Program-made: the position numbers and the translations under genes
The notes under the pieces: generated by a model
What the model saw: only the letters and a program-made list of their open reading frames with translations
Database searches by the model: none
Told to the model about the DNA's origin: nothing
Shown here: in pieces, positions 6,296-10,164 of the stretch
How the letters are laid out: every line of letters starts with the position of its first letter
Position numbering within the stretch: position 1 is the first letter of the stretch
Origin: an uncultured Flavobacteriaceae bacterium
Lineage (GTDB): Bacteria; Bacteroidota; Bacteroidia; Flavobacteriales; Flavobacteriaceae
Assembly (NCBI GenBank): GCA_947311815.1
Contig: CAMZMA010000099.1
Location: 1 to 10,164, forward strand
DNA length: 10,164 nucleotides
Direction: 5' to 3'

Positions 6296-7948
6296 TTGCT
6301 AACATCTTTATCCATACAAAATTACGCATTAATCAATCATTTAGCGATTGATTTTTCTTCAGGATTATCAATAATTACAGGAGAAACAGGTGCAGGAAAA
6401 TCCATTTTATTAGGCGCTTTAGGATTGGTATTAGGCAAACGTGCCGATATATCAACCTTAAAAGATACCTCTAAAAAATGTGTTGTAGAAGTAGAATTTG
6501 CTATTAAAAATTACAATTTACAAACATTTTTTGATGAAATTGATGTCGATTTTGATGAAAATACCATTATTAGAAGAGAAATATTGCCTTCAGGAAAATC
6601 GAGAGCTTTTGTAAATGATACACCTGTTAGATTATCGGTTTTAAATGAATTAAAATCTAAATTGATAGATATTCATTCTCAACATCAAACAGCACAATTA
6701 TCTGATGCTCAGTTTCAGTTTTCGGTGTTAGATACCTTGGCTAAAAATCAGCAAAAAATAGCATCGTACCAAAGAGGCTTAAAACAATATAAAATTCTTA
6801 CCAAAGAACTTGAAACATTAGAAGAAAATCAGCGAGAAGCAAACCAACAATACGATTATAATTTACACTTGTACAATGAATTGTTAGAAGCTGATTTACA
6901 AAAAGATGAACAAGAAATTTTAGAAGAGTCTCTAGAAAAATTAAGCAATGTAGAAGAAATAAAGCAACAACTATCAGCAGGGTTAGAAATTGCTTCTCAT
7001 GAAGAAATTGGGATTCAAAATTTGCTATACACTTTAGAGCAAAATTTGCAAAAAATAGCTCCATTTTCTAAAGAATATGCTGACTTATCAGCACGAATTA
7101 CCAGTATAAAAATCGAATTAGATGATATTGTAGATACGTTAACAATAGCCTCAGAAAATGTATTTTCAGATCCTTTTGAACTAGAAAAAGTGAATGACAG
7201 ATTGCAACTTATTTACAATTTGCAAAAGAAACACTATGTTAATTCGATAGATGCATTGTTAGAAATTCAAGAGCAATTATCAGTAAAAGTAGATCATGTA
7301 GAAAATGCTTCTGCAATTATCGAACAAAAGCAAGAAGAAATTGATAAAGTAACTAAAAAGTTAGACGAAGTTGCTGGTATGATTTCAGCTGCTAGAATTA
7401 AAATAACCTCTGTTTTACAAGAAAAACTACAATTTTTACTTGCTGATTTGGGTATGAAAAACGCTCAATTTTTAATAAAGATAAATCAGGTAAATACTTA
7501 TTTATCAAACGGAAAAGATACCATTGAATTTTTATTTGCAGCCAACAAAGGTGGTAGTTTTGGCGAGTTAAAAAAAGTAGCATCTGGTGGTGAGTTGTCT
7601 AGAATAATGCTGGTTGTAAAAAAGATTTTATCAGAAAACACACAATTACCAACCATTATTTTTGACGAAATAGATACAGGTGTCTCTGGCGAAATAGCTA
7701 ATAAAATAGCAATAATCATGCAACAAATGAGTATGAAAATGCAAGTAATTGCCATTACGCATTTGCCTCAAATTGCAGCAAAAGGGCAGCAACAATATAA
7801 GGTGTTTAAAGAAGATAATAAAAAAGAAACCTCTACAAACTTAAAACGTTTAACCGAAGACGAACGTATTGTAGAAATTGCAGAAATGTTAAGTGGTAAA
7901 ACTATTTCTGATAGCGCAATTACACATGCAAAAGAATTATTAAATTAA
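6296..7948 (+). CDS. recN: DNA repair protein RecN, TTG start
   Basis: An SMC-like ATPase acting in double-strand break repair by recombination. The 550 residues match the family (553 in E. coli). The N-terminal half of the ATPase head has MLTSLSIQNYALI and Walker A GETGAGKS at 29-36. Long heptad-rich coiled-coil arms (about 150-370, Glu/Gln/Leu-rich) follow. The C-terminal half has the ABC signature SGGELSR beginning at S430, Walker B IIFDEIDTG with D457 and E458, and AITHLPQIAAKG with the switch His. The start is forced: the in-frame stop TAG at 6287-6289 leaves only AAA and CAC before TTG at 6296, and the protein begins exactly where family members do. A 25-bp gap follows the PorD-like gene, with only an imperfect -7-like box (TAATTTTA, 6268-6275). 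The stop overlaps the next start by 1 bp. Confidence 0.96.
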   Translation: MLTSLSIQNYALINHLAIDFSSGLSIITGETGAGKSILLGALGLVLGKRADISTLKDTSKKCVVEVEFAIKNYNLQTFFDEIDVDFDENTIIRREILPSGKSRAFVNDTPVRLSVLNELKSKLIDIHSQHQTAQLSDAQFQFSVLDTLAKNQQKIASYQRGLKQYKILTKELETLEENQREANQQYDYNLHLYNELLEADLQKDEQEILEESLEKLSNVEEIKQQLSAGLEIASHEEIGIQNLLYTLEQNLQKIAPFSKEYADLSARITSIKIELDDIVDTLTIASENVFSDPFELEKVNDRLQLIYNLQKKHYVNSIDALLEIQEQLSVKVDHVENASAIIEQKQEEIDKVTKKLDEVAGMISAARIKITSVLQEKLQFLLADLGMKNAQFLIKINQVNTYLSNGKDTIEFLFAANKGGSFGELKKVASGGELSRIMLVVKKILSENTQLPTIIFDEIDTGVSGEIANKIAIIMQQMSMKMQVIAITHLPQIAAKGQQQYKVFKEDNKKETSTNLKRLTEDERIVEIAEMLSGKTISDSAITHAKELLN

Positions 7949-8904
7949 TGAATTTTTATTTTTCCATCATCATACCAGTGTACAATCGCCCTAAAGAAAT
8001 AGGCGAATTGTTAGAAAGTATGACAAAACAAGATATTAAAGATTCTTTTGAAGTAATTGTTGTAGAAGATGGTTCTACCGACAAAAGTGATGATATTGTA
8101 AAAAAATACCATCAACAATTAAAAATCAACTATTTTTTTAAAGAAAACAGTGGAGCAGGAGCAAGTAGAAATTTTGGAATGCAACAGGCAAACGGAAATT
8201 ACTTTATCATATTAGATTCTGATGTAATTTTACCAACACATTATTTATCTGAAGTAAAAAAAGCATTACAACGCCATTTTACCGATGCTTTTGGCGGACC
8301 AGATGCAGCACATAAAAATTTTACACCCTTACTAAAAGCTATTAATTATTCGATGACTTCGTTGTTTACTACAGGCGGAATTAGAGGTAAAAAAAACAGC
8401 GTAGGAAAATTTCAACCCAGAAGTTTTAATATGGGGATTTCAAAAAAAGCCTTTATGCTTACCAGCGGTTTTTCTGATTTAAAAATTGGCGAAGACATCG
8501 ATTTAACGTTTCGTTTATGGCAAAACGGACTAGAAACCCAATTAATAGAAAAGGCATTTGTCTATCATAAAAGACGAAGTACGATAGATCAATTTTTTAA
8601 TCAAACCTTGGCTTTTGGTAAAGCAAGACCACAATTAAATAAACGGTATCCGTCAACAGCGAAAATAACCTATTGGTTTCCATCAATATTTATTATTGGC
8701 TTAGATATGAGTATTATTTTAGCTGTTTTTGATTATTGGCAATTGCTTATTTTATACGGATGCTATTTTGCACTTATTTTTATAGACTCGATGCTTCAAA
8801 ATAAAAGTTTACAAGTCGCCTTTTTAAGTATAATAACTTCTCTTGTGCAATTTTTTGGCTACGGATTAGGGTTTTTACAATCAACATTTTTTAATAATAA
8901 CTAA
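7948..8904 (+). CDS. Family 2 glycosyltransferase, membrane-anchored
   Basis: A 318-residue inverting GT-A fold glycosyltransferase (GT2). Domain order: the opening strand FSIIIPVYNRPKEI (about 5-18); the nucleotide-sugar loop VVEDGSTD (about 39-46); NSGAGASRNFGM; the metal-binding DxD motif as D90-S-D92 in ILDSDVILP; and the catalytic-base region GED at 181-183 in IGEDIDLTFRLW. After residue 240 come hydrophobic segments at about 242-262, 266-285 and 293-313, so the catalytic domain is probably held on the cytoplasmic face of the inner membrane. Donor and acceptor sugars cannot be read from the sequence; the layout recalls enzymes for surface polysaccharide or lipid-linked glycans. Its ATG shares a base with the recN stop (TAATG), so translation is likely coupled. 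The stop is 1 bp before the next gene. Confidence 0.9.
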   Translation: MNFYFSIIIPVYNRPKEIGELLESMTKQDIKDSFEVIVVEDGSTDKSDDIVKKYHQQLKINYFFKENSGAGASRNFGMQQANGNYFIILDSDVILPTHYLSEVKKALQRHFTDAFGGPDAAHKNFTPLLKAINYSMTSLFTTGGIRGKKNSVGKFQPRSFNMGISKKAFMLTSGFSDLKIGEDIDLTFRLWQNGLETQLIEKAFVYHKRRSTIDQFFNQTLAFGKARPQLNKRYPSTAKITYWFPSIFIIGLDMSIILAVFDYWQLLILYGCYFALIFIDSMLQNKSLQVAFLSIITSLVQFFGYGLGFLQSTFFNNN

Positions 8905-8905
8905 T

Positions 8906-9904
8906 ATGAAACGCAGAAATTTTTTAAAAGACGCTTCTTTACTAAGTATTGCAGTAGCTTCTGGCACAACCTTAGTATCCGCTTGTAAAACCGATGAAGC
9001 AGCATCAACAAAAAAAGCAATACCAAAACCTATTTTGCCTTTAGCAATTACTACTTGGAGATATCCGAATGCGACAAAGAAAGCCTGGGAAATTTTAGAA
9101 GCGGGAGGTTCTTCTTTAGATGCTGTAGAACAAGGTTGTATGGTAGAAGAAGCAGATGTAAAAAACACATCGGTAGGTAAAGGAGGAAACCCTGATAGAG
9201 ACGGAAATGTAACCTTAGATGCTAGTATTATGAATAAAGATGGCAATTATGGCGCAGTGGTGTATTTGCAAAATATTACACACGCAATTTCGGTAGCTCG
9301 TAAAGTGATGGAAGACACACCACATGTGCTTATGGCAGGAAAAGGAGCAGAACAATTTGCGCTATCAAAAGGATTTAAAAGCGAGCAACTATTAACCGAT
9401 TCGACTAAAAAAGCGTGGGAGAAATGGAAAAAAACTTCAAAATACAAACCGATTATCAATATTGAAAATCATGATACCATTGGCATGTTGGCAATTGATA
9501 AAAATGGCGATATTTCTGGCGCCTGTAGTACCAGTGGATTGGCGTATAAAATGGCAGGTAGAGTAGGAGATTCGCCCATAATTGGTTCAGGTTTATTTAT
9601 TGATAATTCTATTGGAGGCGCAACAGCTACAGGAATGGGAGAAGAAGTGTTAAAAACAGTAGGAAGTTTTTTAATTGTTGAGTTAATGCGCCAAGGAAAA
9701 TCGCCACAAGAAGCTTGTAAAGAGGCGATTGAAAGAATTGTAAATAGCAACCCTAATTATAAACATTTTCAGGTAGGTTACATTGCTGTAAACAAACAAG
9801 GAGAGGTTGGTTCTTATAGTATTCATGAACATTTTAGTTATCAACTGTACCAAAATAACGAAAATAAAAATGTGAAGTCTCCTTTCTTTTTAAAAAGAGG
9901 ATGA
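8906..9904 (+). CDS. N4-(beta-N-acetylglucosaminyl)-L-asparaginase (glycosylasparaginase), Tat-exported lipoprotein
   Basis: Cleaves the bond between GlcNAc and asparagine in glyco-asparagine from N-glycoproteins; family of N-terminal nucleophile hydrolases, 332 residues. The precursor should self-cleave before T191 in the motif HDTIGM, giving an alpha chain (about 28-190) and a beta chain (191-332). Counting from that Thr, the human enzyme's substrate residues fall exactly in register: R219 (human R234) and D222 (D237) in GRVGDSP, T242 and G243 (T257, G258) in ATATGMG. The alpha chain has TTWRYPNATKKAWEIL and GGSSLDAVEQGC, as in the family. The N-terminus MKRRNFLKDAS is a twin-arginine signal, followed by lipobox LVSAC with the lipidated Cys at residue 27, so the enzyme is exported folded and lipid-anchored. 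It is the last gene of the operon, 1 bp after the glycosyltransferase. Confidence 0.94.
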   Translation: MKRRNFLKDASLLSIAVASGTTLVSACKTDEAASTKKAIPKPILPLAITTWRYPNATKKAWEILEAGGSSLDAVEQGCMVEEADVKNTSVGKGGNPDRDGNVTLDASIMNKDGNYGAVVYLQNITHAISVARKVMEDTPHVLMAGKGAEQFALSKGFKSEQLLTDSTKKAWEKWKKTSKYKPIINIENHDTIGMLAIDKNGDISGACSTSGLAYKMAGRVGDSPIIGSGLFIDNSIGGATATGMGEEVLKTVGSFLIVELMRQGKSPQEACKEAIERIVNSNPNYKHFQVGYIAVNKQGEVGSYSIHEHFSYQLYQNNENKNVKSPFFLKRG

Positions 9905-9931
9905 TACTATTGATGTAATTTAAAACCTGAA

Positions 9932-9949
9932 TTCGATATAAGAATCGAA
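9932..9949. repeat. Small perfect hairpin downstream of the glycosylasparaginase gene
   Basis: TTCGAT (9932-9937) and its inverse ATCGAA (9944-9949) flank a 6-nt loop, 28 bp after the stop codon. The stem is only 6 bp and no T-run follows on the plus strand. It may be part of the termination region or a chance repeat. Confidence 0.35.
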
Positions 9950-9958
9950 GTAAAAATT

Positions 9959-10045
9959 CAATAAATACGTGAGATGTAAGCTACAATTTTTTAGAAAAAC
10001 GAGTTCCTTTAAAAAATTGTAGCGATGCAGATTGCGTATTTATTG
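9959..10045. terminator. Long imperfect palindrome, candidate bidirectional terminator
   Basis: Three nested arms can be paired by eye. The outer arm is CAATAAATACG (9959-9969) with CGTATTTATTG (10035-10045), 11 bp. A short middle arm is 9975-9978 with 10026-10029 (4 pairs, one G-U). The inner arm is 14 bp, perfect: GCTACAATTTTTTA (9980-9993) with its inverse (10010-10023), around a 16-nt loop. A T6 run follows at 10047-10052 on the plus strand, and on the minus strand a T5 run follows the other end (AAAAA at 9952-9956). T-runs on both sides and a position after the operon suggest a two-way terminator. The length is greater than usual for one, so a dispersed repeat element is the alternative. 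Confidence 0.6.
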
Positions 10046-10137
10046 GTTTTTTGCTTGAAAAAGTATAAATTTTGTTTAAAAAAATGAATTTATAATAATA
10101 TGAAAACTATAATTATTCTGATAACGAGATTATTGTG

Positions 10138-10164
10138 TTAATTTTTCTTAGGTCGAACCTTTAG
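10138..10164 (-). CDS. Possible C-terminal end of a convergent gene (partial, tentative)
   Basis: Read on the minus strand from the right edge, the only frame without an early stop gives eight codons (LKVRPKKN) and then TAA at 10140-10138. A basic tail like this is plausible for a protein C-terminus. A convergent gene ending here would make 9905-10137 a tail-to-tail intergenic region, which agrees with the bidirectional look of the palindrome. Eight codons are too few to identify anything or to rule out chance. Confidence 0.25.
   Translation of the reverse strand, partial: LKVRPKKN

Noticed and set aside
8881..9750. Three minus-strand open frames opposite the glycosylasparaginase gene
   Set aside because: The plus frame has all catalytic residues in register with the human enzyme; the antisense frames show no motifs.
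9959..10045. Reading the long palindrome as an integron attC site
   Set aside because: It lacks the RYYYAAC and GTTRRRY ends and there is no integrase or cassette structure nearby.
10100..10141. 13-codon plus-strand frame (MKTIIILITRLLC)
   Set aside because: Too short, no promoter with correct spacing, and it overlaps the possible end of a convergent gene.
1..10164. tRNA or rRNA genes, CRISPR arrays, insertion sequences, phage or defence genes
   Set aside because: I looked for their hallmarks (repeated spacers, transposase motifs, tRNA-like clover sequence) and found none; apart from the palindrome the window is ordinary core genome.

Overview
The window is a stretch of chromosome from a marine-type Flavobacteriaceae bacterium (phylum Bacteroidota; Polaribacter or Tenacibaculum-like by feel, genus not provable here). 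The base composition is very AT-rich. Two genes have promoters with the Bacteroidota form (TTTR, about 19 bp, TAnnTTTG), and Shine-Dalgarno sites are absent. The gene set is typical of Flavobacteriia: a BatA/VWA protein, a DUF6913-type protein, dapA, then bamD, an omega/Rpb6-type RNA polymerase subunit, coaBC, a DUF4835/PorD protein and recN.

Layout. (1) 1-1257, minus strand: the N-terminal 419 residues of a BatA-like membrane-anchored von Willebrand factor A protein that runs off the left edge. Its reading frame is open through the edge. (2) 1258-1391: a divergent intergenic region. (3) 1392-1910, plus: a small DUF6913-like protein starting at TTG. (4) 2015-2890: dapA, with its own near-consensus promoter. 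(5) 2891-3040: intergenic region with a second promoter of the same geometry. (6) 3041-9904: a tight seven-gene plus-strand run, bamD, rpoZ-like, coaBC, porD-like, recN, a family 2 glycosyltransferase and a Tat-exported lipoprotein aspartylglucosaminidase. Junctions are +2, +2, -8, +25, -1 and +1 bp, so this is almost certainly one operon. (7) 9905-10164: a non-coding tail with a small hairpin and a striking 87-bp imperfect palindrome. Its flanking T-runs on both strands suit a bidirectional terminator. The last 27 bp may hold the C-terminus of a convergent minus-strand gene.

How the genes fit together. The operon combines cell-envelope biogenesis (BamD for outer-membrane protein insertion, PorD-like for type IX secretion and gliding), transcription (omega), coenzyme A synthesis (CoaBC) and DNA repair (RecN). 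The last two genes concern glycans: a membrane-bound glycosyltransferase and a secreted enzyme that cleaves the GlcNAc-Asn linkage. Nothing here is a clearly new system; the region is mostly core genome. The points most worth a second look are the altered catalytic residues in the CoaC half of CoaBC, the promoter lying almost on the bamD start codon, the long palindrome, and the secreted glycoasparaginase attached to a housekeeping operon.
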